A stretch of DNA of 47,676 nucleotides, taken from the IMG/VR virus record IMGVR_UViG_3300009788_002224, positions 1 through 47,676 of that record; one strand, 5' to 3'. The position numbers and the translations under genes are program-made. The notes beneath the pieces are model-generated. The model worked only from the letters and a program-made list of their open reading frames with translations. It searched no databases and was not told the DNA's origin. The stretch's first letter is position 1. The number at the start of each line of letters is the position of its first letter. This DNA comes from a virus. This document shows, piece after piece, positions 30,643 through 37,998 of this stretch.

Positions 30643-31654
30643 TGTAAGTCTCCAGTAATAGCTCTCCGAGCTTTTCAGAGAGCTGTTTGAAAATTGGTGA
30701 TGCTTCACCGGTACCAACGCCGGCGGCTTGGGGGTGACCCCCACCCCCTAGCGGCTCAGCGAAATCTAGTGCGTTGGGCTTTGTGCCCTTCGCTTTGTGC
30801 CAAGATGTACCCCTGTACTTGGCACCGACTCGGAAGCTTAGAGACCCCCGCTTGATGTCAAACATTGCCACCAAGCCTGTCTTGGCCACTACCTCCGACC
30901 CCACCCACGATGCCCAGTCGTCAACCAGGCAGGTGTAGAACGGGGACTTGTACCCCTTATGCTTGACCAAAGTGGCCTGGGCTAGTGCCAAGCTACTTTG
31001 CTTCGCTTTGTCGACAGAACCAATGACTTCTTCCATATCTTCCACATTCATGTCAGGCTCGTCAGCTATTCTAAGGAACGTATGATAAGCAGTCTCTGCA
31101 CCCACGGTGGCTACATAGTCAGCCAATTCTGTGGAGCGCGGAAGCATCCTATGCCACAAATCATGGTCGTTGACCAGCTCAGCAAACTTCTTGAACACAT
31201 TGAACTTGTCAGAACCCCTACTACACTCGCGTAACACATCGAAGGTAATCCTGGCACTACATCTCTCGCCCTCGATGATATTAAAACCACCCCAACCAGA
31301 CGCGTCTGTGAAATTATTGATGTAAGGCTGCAATCTATCTAAATTGGTTGAGTGGTGATCAAAGATGGTCATCTTGGGAGCCAAGATAGTACCGATGTTC
31401 TTACATCCTTCCAAATTATTAGGAGCAGTATCGCACAGATATATGTGATCATACTGGGCTTTAATCTTCTCGCACCACTCGGAGTCAGAGAAGTAATCGT
31501 CCAGAGCCTTTCGAGACGGGAACACTGCATCTATCTTGGTACCCTTCTTAAAAGGGATCTTGCTCCCATAGAACATCTCATAGAACTTGGTGATGATTAC
31601 TGCAGAACCTGTACCGTCCAGGTCTGTGTCTGCGACGATTAATACCTTGTACAT
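30635..31654 (-). CDS. DHH-family phosphoesterase
   Basis: This 339-residue protein has VLIVADTDLDGTGSA (motif I, DxDxDG, residues 9-14), LCDTAP (Asp75, motif II), FDHHSTN (DHH, residues 99-101) and a C-terminal DHHA1 domain ending in LGGGGHPQAAG, the substrate-binding loop. Such enzymes include RecJ, nanoRNase/NrnA and cyclic dinucleotide phosphodiesterases. Length and single-domain form fit NrnA-type more than RecJ. ATG 31654 has AAGGAG at good spacing. Substrate could be nanoRNA, pAp or signalling nucleotides. Confidence 0.9.
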   Translation of the reverse strand: MYKVLIVADTDLDGTGSAVIITKFYEMFYGSKIPFKKGTKIDAVFPSRKALDDYFSDSEWCEKIKAQYDHIYLCDTAPNNLEGCKNIGTILAPKMTIFDHHSTNLDRLQPYINNFTDASGWGGFNIIEGERCSARITFDVLRECSRGSDKFNVFKKFAELVNDHDLWHRMLPRSTELADYVATVGAETAYHTFLRIADEPDMNVEDMEEVIGSVDKAKQSSLALAQATLVKHKGYKSPFYTCLVDDWASWVGSEVVAKTGLVAMFDIKRGSLSFRVGAKYRGTSWHKAKGTKPNALDFAEPLGGGGHPQAAGVGTGEASPIFKQLSEKLGELLLETYNE

Positions 31655-31664
31655 ATTAAACTCC

Positions 31665-31919
31665 TTAACAAGAAATGGTAACAAACTTATCTTCGGACCG
31701 AAGACCCTCAAGTATCTCATCAGTAGCGGCACCTGCCGTGCTCTTTACAGCTTCCTGGTGAATCCTGGGCATAGCTACAGCGTTCAAGCGCTCATGGAGG
31801 ATCGCCAATCCCTCAAGCACATCGTCGCATTCGATGTTAGCTATACTAGTACTTACCATACGAAACGGGCTATCCTTATCAGGATTATCCCCATAAAAAG
31901 AAACGGATAAATTACCCAT
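31665..31919 (-). CDS. small protein of unknown function
   Basis: This 84-residue acidic protein, starting GNLSVSFYGDNPDKDSPFRMVSTSIANIECDDVLEGLAILHERLNAVAMPRIHQ, looks helical with an alpha/beta beginning. The ATG at 31919 has AAGGAG upstream, preceded by a stable stem-loop. No family recognised. Confidence 0.58.
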   Translation of the reverse strand: MGNLSVSFYGDNPDKDSPFRMVSTSIANIECDDVLEGLAILHERLNAVAMPRIHQEAVKSTAGAATDEILEGLRSEDKFVTISC

Positions 31920-31934
31920 AGCAAAGCTCCTTGT

Positions 31935-31962
31935 GACTGCCTCCCGAAGAGGCGAGTCTTTT
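31935..31962 (+). terminator. stem-loop followed by T-run on the plus strand
   Basis: GACT-GCCTC, loop CCGAA, GAGGC-G-AGTC (31935-31958) is followed by TTTT on the plus strand, the form of an intrinsic terminator. On the minus strand the same stem has no U-tract and stands before the SD of the gene at 31919. Because all genes are on the minus strand, its use as a terminator would be for antisense RNA only. Confidence 0.45.
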
Positions 31963-32461
31963 ATAGCAATCCGAGTCTGCGAGCTACTCTCTGGTTCTGC
32001 GTGAACCGAGTATAGCGGGTACCCTTCTCAGAAGTCCAGCTTGTGAGAAGACGCTCGGAGGCATAGCGTCGTTGAAATCGGATTGCTTCCTCAGTCCTTC
32101 CAAGGAAACGGGACAGAAAATGGTTGGTGAAACGGTTGCTCGGAGCAACTAGGACCATGGCGATATCAACATCAGACCATGCATCACCGGTATTCCCGGG
32201 GAACAGATTCATCAGACGCGCATTGCCCATCTGAGCCTTCTTGGACTCTCTACGAAGTCTCTCTGTATGGAAAGCATAGCCACTGGCTACACTCTTAACC
32301 AGCCGCAATGTGCTGGGGTGGCGGGATGCTGAAACATTACGGAACTCCCGTAAAGCGCTGTCAAAATCACCAGCCTGAAGGAAACCAACTCCTTTACGGA
32401 TGGTGAAGACGCCCCGGGCCACAGCCGGGGCAGTTCGTCGACGAATATTAAAACGAGGCAT
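31961..32461 (-). CDS. basic protein of unknown function
   Basis: This 166-residue Arg-rich, helical protein starts MPRFNIRRRTAPAVARGVFTIRKGVGFLQAGDFDSALREFRNV. The middle reads SRHPSTLRLVKSVASGYAFHTERLRRESKKAQMGNARLMNLFPG. A TPR-like look in the first 60 residues is possible but not strong. It begins with a TAATG overlap with the next gene upstream. Function unknown. Confidence 0.58.
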   Translation of the reverse strand: MPRFNIRRRTAPAVARGVFTIRKGVGFLQAGDFDSALREFRNVSASRHPSTLRLVKSVASGYAFHTERLRRESKKAQMGNARLMNLFPGNTGDAWSDVDIAMVLVAPSNRFTNHFLSRFLGRTEEAIRFQRRYASERLLTSWTSEKGTRYTRFTQNQRVARRLGLL

Positions 32462-33027
32462 TACTTATTCTCCTTTGGTTTGGGACCAAACTTCGGTCTC
32501 ATGTCTGTATACTTGGCGTTAGCCTTTTTCAGCTTAACCATGTGTTGAAAATGTTCATCTATCACAGTGGCTAACTTTTCGATCTTACAGAAACACAACG
32601 CCGGATGTTCTGGATCAAATATAACATAGAAATCGTTGCAAGTAAAGTGATTATCTGTCTGATTCTTGTAAGCATCAATATCCGAAGCAACCACGTAAAC
32701 CATTGGGATAACAACTGCTCTCGTAAGCTCCCGATTTACTTTGACAAACAACGACATAGGGTGCCTATCATAGAACTTCTTCTTTCGTACAGGTACACTG
32801 AACTTCTTCCAAGTAACCGGATATGGAGCCTCAGTAGGCCATTTACTACCTTGTGTACTCTCAATCTCGATTGCGAACTCCTCGTACCCAAGTGCAGTGG
32901 CTTCCACATCAATACCGTATTGATCGCCGCGATGAAGTTCTAACTTGTACTTTGAAAGCCTCTTGCTGCGCTTGATAAGATCATAAATCTTCTCTTCCGC
33001 AGAGAATGCGTTTTTGTAGTCTACCAA
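32461..33027 (-). CDS. possible PD-(D/E)xK-type nuclease fold protein
   Basis: This 188-residue protein starts at TTG 33027 with GGGAG 9 nt upstream. Around residue 35-60 it has HRGDQYGIDVEATALGYEEFAIEIESTQGSKWP, where GIDVEA and AIEIES can be read as the D and ExE/ExK of a nuclease core. A Lys-rich C-terminus (KLKKANAKYTDMRPKFGPKPKENK) would suit nucleic acid binding. The catalytic Lys is not clear (ExE rather than ExK), so the assignment is tentative. Confidence 0.5.
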   Translation of the reverse strand: MVDYKNAFSAEEKIYDLIKRSKRLSKYKLELHRGDQYGIDVEATALGYEEFAIEIESTQGSKWPTEAPYPVTWKKFSVPVRKKKFYDRHPMSLFVKVNRELTRAVVIPMVYVVASDIDAYKNQTDNHFTCNDFYVIFDPEHPALCFCKIEKLATVIDEHFQHMVKLKKANAKYTDMRPKFGPKPKENK

Positions 33028-33029
33028 AG

Positions 33030-33920
33030 TTATACTCCCTCTCCTTGACAGGATGGGCAGAAGTGCGTGGATCTTCCTGCAAGTTTGATTCGTTTAATTA
33101 GAGTATTGCACTCGACACATTTCTGGCCGGTCTTCTGGTACACCCGGTGGTAATGCTGGTAAGAACCTTCACTACCGTCCGTGGTCGTGTAGTCAGACGT
33201 AGAGGATCCTCGATACTTGATCCCCTGCTTCAACACTGTCTTTACTGCAAATCGGAGCTTGTCGATCTGCTCTTCCTTTAGGGACATTCCCCTGGTAGCA
33301 GGGTGGATACCAGCACAAAAACATGCTTCATCCGCATAGATGTTTCCTACTCCTGCTATTTTAGTTTGATCCAACAAAACCGCTTTCACGGCCCTTTTAC
33401 CCCTCATGATCTTGGAAAAATCCTTCACAGTTATTCCTAGGGCATCAGGTCCCAGCCCTCTAAGGCCGGGAACATCTAGTCTCTCTATGTCCTGAACGTC
33501 TTCTACCAACCATACGTTCCCAAAGAGACGGACGTCATTGAAATGTAACTCAAGATCCTCTTCTTCATCGGAAGGATCAATCAATTCCATAAGCACATGG
33601 GTATGTTTATCCACATATTTATCACCTGTAAACTGATCCACAAAAGCTACATCTGGGGTTTCGTAAACCCACAACTTACCTGTCATACCGAGGTGGATAA
33701 CAAGTACATTGTCATTAGACAACGGCATTATGATATACTTGCCTTTTCGCAAAATTGTTATGATGCTCTGATTCATTATTCCCTGATAGAATCGCTCTGG
33801 ATCCGTCCTCAAGAGATGATTGATAGCTTTTTCACGTAACACTAAGCCAGTAATAACCCTTCCCATAATTTGGGATCTCAGATCTCGAACAATTGTTTCA
33901 ACTTCGGGAAGCTCAGGCAT
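33030..33920 (-). CDS. mutM: formamidopyrimidine-DNA glycosylase (Fpg/MutM)
   Basis: This 296-residue protein has N-terminal MPELPEVETIVRDL, with the catalytic Pro2 and Glu3 of the Fpg/Nei family, a helix-two-turn-helix region (KAVLLDQTKIAGVGNIYADEACFCAGIHPATR) with the conserved Asn and DNA-binding loop, and a C-terminal zinc finger with CVECN...HFCPSCQ. It excises oxidised purines and cuts the AP site. The length is slightly greater than usual because of an acidic insertion (LIDPSDEEEDLELHF). Its start shares one base with the upstream stop (TAATG). Confidence 0.96.
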   Translation of the reverse strand: MPELPEVETIVRDLRSQIMGRVITGLVLREKAINHLLRTDPERFYQGIMNQSIITILRKGKYIIMPLSNDNVLVIHLGMTGKLWVYETPDVAFVDQFTGDKYVDKHTHVLMELIDPSDEEEDLELHFNDVRLFGNVWLVEDVQDIERLDVPGLRGLGPDALGITVKDFSKIMRGKRAVKAVLLDQTKIAGVGNIYADEACFCAGIHPATRGMSLKEEQIDKLRFAVKTVLKQGIKYRGSSTSDYTTTDGSEGSYQHYHRVYQKTGQKCVECNTLIKRIKLAGRSTHFCPSCQGEGV

Positions 33921-34393
33921 TATACTTCCTGTTCTTTTCTCGCCAAGAAGAAAGCAGGATAATCCTGCTTCTCTAGATCAGCGTAAGCACCTCTAAAAAT
34001 ATAAGCACACACACCCACAGCTTCCAATCCTTCCGAACTTCTTGACAAACTATCTCGAACAAGATTCGCAGCCTGAAAAGAAGTAATGACATCGTCGACG
34101 ATAAGGTATCTCCCGGTATTAAATTGAGGGCCACGTATCTTTCCTTTCTTATCAATGATCACGAACGGTTTCTGTTTAGCAAACGCTGTTAGAAATCCAG
34201 GAACAATTCCACCCAACGCAGGAGAGGCGACGAAATCTATCTCCTCCCATAGCTCCTCTGGCACCTCTCTGATCAACCTTTCTACATAGTCTGCAGCCTC
34301 ACGAGGCTGCAGCAGATCGAAGTCATAAAACACACCAGACTGACGTCCGGAAGAGAGGGTAAATTCACCCTCCAAACGACACTCTTCGAACAT
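33920..34393 (-). CDS. orotate phosphoribosyltransferase-like protein
   Basis: This 157-residue protein has FTLSSGRQSGVFYDFD, the N-terminal OPRTase motif, VASPALGGIVPGFLTA, and the PRPP-binding motif YLIVDDVITS (residues 96-105). OPRTase makes OMP from orotate and PRPP; relatives are transcriptional PRTases. The chain is about 50 residues shorter than bacterial PyrE (about 210), and the C-terminal helices are trimmed. It may supply pyrimidines during infection. Close neighbours are Fpg and RNase HII. Confidence 0.85.
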   Translation of the reverse strand: MFEECRLEGEFTLSSGRQSGVFYDFDLLQPREAADYVERLIREVPEELWEEIDFVASPALGGIVPGFLTAFAKQKPFVIIDKKGKIRGPQFNTGRYLIVDDVITSFQAANLVRDSLSRSSEGLEAVGVCAYIFRGAYADLEKQDYPAFFLARKEQEV

Positions 34394-34405
34394 TGTTGTA
34401 AGCTC

Positions 34406-34720
34406 CTATTCTTCTAATTTTTTCTCAGGAACAGGTTGAATGATATGACCAAATTCTTCCCGACGGTGGTTCAACTTGGAGTAGAAAAGATCTGTCACGG
34501 ACTGGGCTTTAGCACGAGACAACTCTTCATTCTTATAATACATACCCTCAGGGTCGTCTCTATAATCCCATACGCCGCCGAGCATCTCCTTCCCAGTCTC
34601 CAGATCAATAACAACTTCCAAAGCCAATCCGCAAGGATGCAACAACCTTCTATTGATTTCTTGAATAAAGCCCAACTTACGAAATTCCTTTATTGATATC
34701 AGCTTTATATCATCAGGCAT
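34406..34720 (-). CDS. conserved phage-type protein of unknown function
   Basis: This 104-residue protein begins PDDIKLISIKEFRKLGFIQEINRRLLHPCGLALEVVIDLETGKEMLGGVWDYRDDPEGMYY and is highly polar. The LHPCGLALEV and GGVWDYRDDPEG segments are of the type seen in small conserved phage proteins; no fold is assigned. It overlaps the RNase HII gene end by 8 nt. Confidence 0.62.
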   Translation of the reverse strand: MPDDIKLISIKEFRKLGFIQEINRRLLHPCGLALEVVIDLETGKEMLGGVWDYRDDPEGMYYKNEELSRAKAQSVTDLFYSKLNHRREEFGHIIQPVPEKKLEE

Positions 34721-35297
34721 ACTCGTATACTCCCTTAAAAGTCAGCCTGTGCATACAACAAGGACCATGAACCATAATGGCTTCGCGATGTTGTTCGGTT
34801 CCGTACCCCTTATGCTTCGCAAAACCATACTCAGGATAGATATAGTCCATCTCGACCATGTAGTTATCTCGATATACCTTAGCAATAATGGAGGCTGCTC
34901 CTATTGCTTTGTTGATGTCATCGCCTCCCTTGAGAGTCTGCTGAGGTAAATTCAGCTTAGGGATCTCACTATTACCGTCAACTAGGACGAGATCTGGACG
35001 ACCTCCCTGCTCAACCACTGCCTCCACACACTTTCTCATGGTCCACAAAGTGGATTGGAGAATGTTGATCTCATCTATCTGATGGGGAGGGCCTTCACGA
35101 ATAGCGTAAATGCACTCCTCGGTGATGTATTCAGATAATAGCTGTCGCTTCTTAGCAGACAGCTTCTTACTATCTCTTACCTGATCAATCCAGGGACGAT
35201 GCTCCGCAGGAAGAATGACCGCTGCGCAGACCACAGGTCCAGCTAGGCAGCCTCTACCTACCTCATCAACCCCGATTATCTTCTTCGCTCTGATCAT
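34713..35297 (-). CDS. rnhB: ribonuclease HII
   Basis: This 194-residue protein has IIGVDEVGRGCLAGPVVCAAVILP (first catalytic Asp-Glu pair, GVDEVGRG), KKLSAKKRQLL, LVLVDGNS (catalytic Asp) and GDDINKAIGAASIIAKVYRDNYM (the AAASIIAK motif and last Asp). It cleaves the RNA strand of RNA-DNA hybrids and removes misincorporated ribonucleotides. ATG 35297 is taken instead of GTG 35300. Length is normal, so it should be active. It fits the replication block and may remove Okazaki primers. Confidence 0.94.
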   Translation of the reverse strand: MIRAKKIIGVDEVGRGCLAGPVVCAAVILPAEHRPWIDQVRDSKKLSAKKRQLLSEYITEECIYAIREGPPHQIDEINILQSTLWTMRKCVEAVVEQGGRPDLVLVDGNSEIPKLNLPQQTLKGGDDINKAIGAASIIAKVYRDNYMVEMDYIYPEYGFAKHKGYGTEQHREAIMVHGPCCMHRLTFKGVYEYA

Positions 35298-35712
35298 CAC
35301 TTCGTGTCCAAATTATTTGGCTATCAACAATCTCATGATCTGAGGTCTGATAGACGATGGGATCCTCTTCTACCTTTGTGCCCACTAAGGCTGCAGTTGC
35401 GGTAGATGCAGGCATGAGAAGAGACTTGGTGCGGGCAAACCCACCCTCTGTCTGAACCGACCCATCCTCGGCTACCGGAACCACTCCCATTTCAAGAAGG
35501 CGCTTGATCATCTTACGAGTCTTCTTGTCTATGGGAGGCATGTATATCGACGCACAGGGGACACGATTCTCGTACTCCCCCTTGAAGTTATACATGGTAC
35601 AAGTTCGCTTCTTCTTGGGCTTGACCTTGGCGTTCTTGGCATTGCAGTGGCTGCCAGAAAGCTTAGTACAATCGATACAACGAACCTTATTACCGCCTTC
35701 AAACTGTGCCAT
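35266..35712 (-). CDS. Cys-rich N-terminus protein of unknown function
   Basis: This 148-residue protein has VRCIDCTKLSGSHCNAKNAKVKPKKKRTCTMY at the N-terminus, four Cys in a likely zinc or iron-sulfur arrangement. The middle is rich in hydrophobic Ala/Thr and the C-terminus is acidic. It overlaps the RNase HII start by 32 nt and the next gene by one base (TAATG). Function unknown. Confidence 0.6.
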   Translation of the reverse strand: MAQFEGGNKVRCIDCTKLSGSHCNAKNAKVKPKKKRTCTMYNFKGEYENRVPCASIYMPPIDKKTRKMIKRLLEMGVVPVAEDGSVQTEGGFARTKSLLMPASTATAALVGTKVEEDPIVYQTSDHEIVDSQIIWTRSDDQSEEDNRG

Positions 35713-36164
35713 TAATCGTCCTCAAGATCTGATTCATCCACACTGACGGTGGCGTGTGTCTTACGCTTACCTTGTTCTTCCAAGACTTCCTTTTTGGTGC
35801 CAGCAATAATTCCAGCACCTAGTGAACGCTCGGGGCGAGGTGTGGGGTTGAATCTCTTCGTCAGCTTCTCTTGAAGCTCCTTAGAAGTTGCGCCTTCCTC
35901 GCTATTAGCGAGCTGCTTCATAGCTTCCTCATAAAGTTCATCCTTAGGGGCATGGGCGGACACACCCTTCTTGCTCCGCTTTTTCTTAGAGCCCTTGGGA
36001 CGGCCAGCCTTGCGCTTACCAGGGGCTTTCGCAGGCGGCGTCCCCTCATCATCGGCTTCGCCTTCCATAAGCTCCCTTAGAAGCTCAATCTTTGTCTCAA
36101 AGACGTCGATCTTATCCTCATACTCTTCAATCTTTGCTTGCAATGCCTCGTTGAAATTAGTCAT
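35712..36164 (-). CDS. AT-hook-like protein with coiled coil
   Basis: This 150-residue protein has an N-terminal coiled coil (EALQAKIEEYEDKIDVFETKIELLRELME), then a basic stretch KRKAGRPKGSKKKRSKKG, with the GRPKG core of an AT-hook, and a C-terminal helix plus acidic tail. It probably binds AT-rich DNA in the minor groove and may act in nucleoid organisation or transcription; that is inference. It overlaps the ClpP gene end by 8 nt. Confidence 0.72.
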   Translation of the reverse strand: MTNFNEALQAKIEEYEDKIDVFETKIELLRELMEGEADDEGTPPAKAPGKRKAGRPKGSKKKRSKKGVSAHAPKDELYEEAMKQLANSEEGATSKELQEKLTKRFNPTPRPERSLGAGIIAGTKKEVLEEQGKRKTHATVSVDESDLEDD

Positions 36165-36762
36165 CGGATTTTGTCCTCACACTTTTCTCATGGATTTCAT
36201 CGATAATACCAAAGTCCTTTGCTTCCATTGGAGTCATCCACTTATCCCGTTCAAAATGGGATTTAATCTCTTCAAGAGAATTACCAGTATTCTTAGACAA
36301 GATCGTCATGAGAAGATCATTCTTTCGCATCATTTCGTCATATCTGATAGAGACATCGGGGGCAGACCCTTCCGCCCCGCCTTGTACCATGTGCATCATG
36401 ATACTGGTATGAGGAAGTGAGAACCGCTTACCGACCGTACCCCCAGATAACAAAAAGCACCCCATACTTACAGCCTGACCCACACATACAGTCACAATAT
36501 CAGGTTTGACGTAGTGCATGGTGTCGTAAATGCCTAGACCCGCAGTAACTGATCCACCCGGGGAGTTAATATACATGAAGACATCTTTCTCGGCGTCGTC
36601 ACTCTCCAGGAACAGCAACTGGGCTATGATGGCATTTGCCACTTGGTCATTGATTGGGGTGCCTACAAAAATAATTCTGTCTTTGAGTAGTCGGGAGTAA
36701 AGATCGTATACTTTCTCGTTACTGCCATCCTTCTCGATCACTACAGGCAAAGGGTAGCTCAT
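36157..36762 (-). CDS. clpP: ATP-dependent Clp protease proteolytic subunit
   Basis: This 201-residue protein has a catalytic triad in standard positions: VGQAVSMGCFLLSGG (Ser99), LPHTSIMMHMVQGGAEG (His124) and FERDKWMTPMEAKDFGIIDEI (Asp173). MYINSPGGSVTAGLGIYDTM is the oxyanion-hole region. The length is that of a mature ClpP with almost no propeptide. It should form the tetradecameric barrel and work with an AAA+ partner such as the phage protein at 19621-21579. As a phage ClpP it may redirect proteolysis or act in prohead maturation. Confidence 0.95.
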   Translation of the reverse strand: MSYPLPVVIEKDGSNEKVYDLYSRLLKDRIIFVGTPINDQVANAIIAQLLFLESDDAEKDVFMYINSPGGSVTAGLGIYDTMHYVKPDIVTVCVGQAVSMGCFLLSGGTVGKRFSLPHTSIMMHMVQGGAEGSAPDVSIRYDEMMRKNDLLMTILSKNTGNSLEEIKSHFERDKWMTPMEAKDFGIIDEIHEKSVRTKSDD

Positions 36763-36774
36763 CGATTGATTCCT

Positions 36775-36948
36775 TTAATTGTTAGTGATGCATTCATGCA
36801 CCAAAAAACCTCTACCACCACAAGTATCACAGGTTTGCTCCTCTGGCTTGAGAGGATCCGCGCTGTAAGCATTGTGAACCAAAATAATCCCATCCACACA
36901 CTCGGGCTCGGGGCAAGGGATTGACTGAACAGATACGATAGGTGTCAT
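36775..36948 (-). CDS. small zinc-finger protein (57 residues)
   Basis: This gene starts at ATG 36948 with AAGGAG at ideal spacing and ends at TAA 36775. The sequence starts MTPIVSVQSIPCPEPEC and later has CDTCGGRGFLVHEC, a DnaJ-type zinc-finger repeat with a CxxCxGxG core paired with CPEPEC. It lies directly upstream of the clpP gene, so co-expression is likely. Function unknown. Confidence 0.68.
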   Translation of the reverse strand: MTPIVSVQSIPCPEPECVDGIILVHNAYSADPLKPEEQTCDTCGGRGFLVHECITNN

Positions 36949-36957
36949 ACACTCTCC

Positions 36958-37077
36958 TTAATCATGGCTGCGGGGACTGCAGCTACTGCTAAAGCACCAA
37001 TACTTTGATATAGCACTAAACCACCGCATTGGTTTCTTACAGTCAGGGCAAATCGGGGACCTTTCTTCCCTACTCAT
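36958..37077 (-). CDS. very small zinc-ribbon protein (39 residues)
   Basis: This gene starts at ATG 37077, with GGGAGG upstream, and ends at TAA 36958. The protein has CPDCKKPMRWFSAISKYWC followed by a late Cys, a minimal zinc ribbon. It is the first gene after the promoter at 37098-37126. Function unknown. Confidence 0.6.
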   Translation of the reverse strand: MSREERSPICPDCKKPMRWFSAISKYWCFSSSCSPRSHD

Positions 37078-37097
37078 CTCTTCCTCCCACAGTATAA

Positions 37098-37126
37098 ACT
37101 ATATGGTATTTTCCCCTAAAAGTCAA
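37098..37126 (-). promoter_or_regulatory. sigma70-like promoter, TTGACT-17-TATAGT
   Basis: Minus-strand TTGACT (37121-37126) and TATAGT (37098-37103) with a 17-bp spacer. This is the best -35 box in the window. It is in the gap between the HNH endonuclease gene and the first small zinc-ribbon gene, so it would drive the two small genes, clpP and those beyond. AGGGGA occurs in the spacer, as at 28326. Confidence 0.68.
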
Positions 37127-37143
37127 CTATTCAGCGAAAAATT

Positions 37144-37947
37144 CTAGCTATGGTACGTCTTAATCTCACCAATATAGTGGTTTTTCATGTGCTCAGCGTG
37201 GGCTTTAGAAACCAACTTGCAACCCTCACGTATCTCTTCCGCCGTAGCACTCTTTAACCGACCATCCGCCAACATGTGGTGCCTCCTACACAGAGGAAGC
37301 CAATTAGTACCATCAAGTGGATTGTTTTGGTGGTCACCGTCAAGATGATGGCAGTCTACTGCCTTTACATTCTCACCTTCAACCTTATCACAGCCTGGAT
37401 AGAAACATTTTAGAGGGTCGCCAAAAATCTTCTTCAGTCGGTGTTTACCCTTACCAAAATAGAGGTGTCTAGAAACGCCTCCCTTCCAAGCATTGCCTTT
37501 CTCAGCGGACTGGGACTCAGAAATGTGTTTGCGCCTCTCATCCGTAAACTCTACCTGACTAAGCTTAAGTCGAGTAAGATCACTTACGTCATGACCTAAC
37601 AAACCAGCGCTGATAGCCAGCTTGTGTCCTTCGGAAAGCTGAGAACCAAGACGGGCTTGTCTAATCTTCTCAATAGCGTCCGGAGTATGCTTCCGACCCT
37701 GGTTAGCAATGGAAATCTTGAGACCCTTAGAGGTCTGCTTGCTAACCTTACCTTTCTTCCTGAGGATAAACCTCAAGCGTGCGACCTGAATGCGTCTTCT
37801 CGTTAGAGGAGACACAATAGGAGCGCCGGGAAATTCCTGTCTATATGTCTTAGCAGTATGCTTATGCTTTCTTAAATGACCTGCTAAGGACTTAAATCGG
37901 GTAAAACAAACCTCACACTTTACGGTGGGGGAAAGTCGGCCTGCCAT
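37144..37947 (-). CDS. HNH endonuclease with NUMOD3-like repeats
   Basis: This 267-residue protein has an N-terminal C2H2-like finger (CEVCFTRFKSLAGHLRKHKH), then NUMOD3-type DNA-binding segments (TPDAIEKIRQARLGSQLSEGHKLAISAGLLG and FTDERRKHISESQ) and a C-terminal HNH nuclease: CFYPGCDKVEGENVKAVDCHHLDGDHQNNPLDGTNWLPLCRRHHM. Such free-standing homing endonucleases spread by cutting cognate alleles. It sits between the RNR-side genes and the clpP operon. No intron is seen at its position. Confidence 0.88.
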   Translation of the reverse strand: MAGRLSPTVKCEVCFTRFKSLAGHLRKHKHTAKTYRQEFPGAPIVSPLTRRRIQVARLRFILRKKGKVSKQTSKGLKISIANQGRKHTPDAIEKIRQARLGSQLSEGHKLAISAGLLGHDVSDLTRLKLSQVEFTDERRKHISESQSAEKGNAWKGGVSRHLYFGKGKHRLKKIFGDPLKCFYPGCDKVEGENVKAVDCHHLDGDHQNNPLDGTNWLPLCRRHHMLADGRLKSATAEEIREGCKLVSKAHAEHMKNHYIGEIKTYHS

Positions 37948-37998
37948 AAGCAGTCACCATCCTCACTCCCCGAATATTTGGTTAATTATCCCCTTTGT

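Noticed and set aside
30643-30744. Longer N-terminus for the 30367 gene
   Set aside because: The extension runs through the DHH gene in another frame; ATG 30642 has a good SD.
31655-31732. Longer N-terminus for the DHH protein
   Set aside because: The extra 26 residues overlap the upstream gene, while ATG 31654 has a perfect AAGGAG and begins the conserved first strand.
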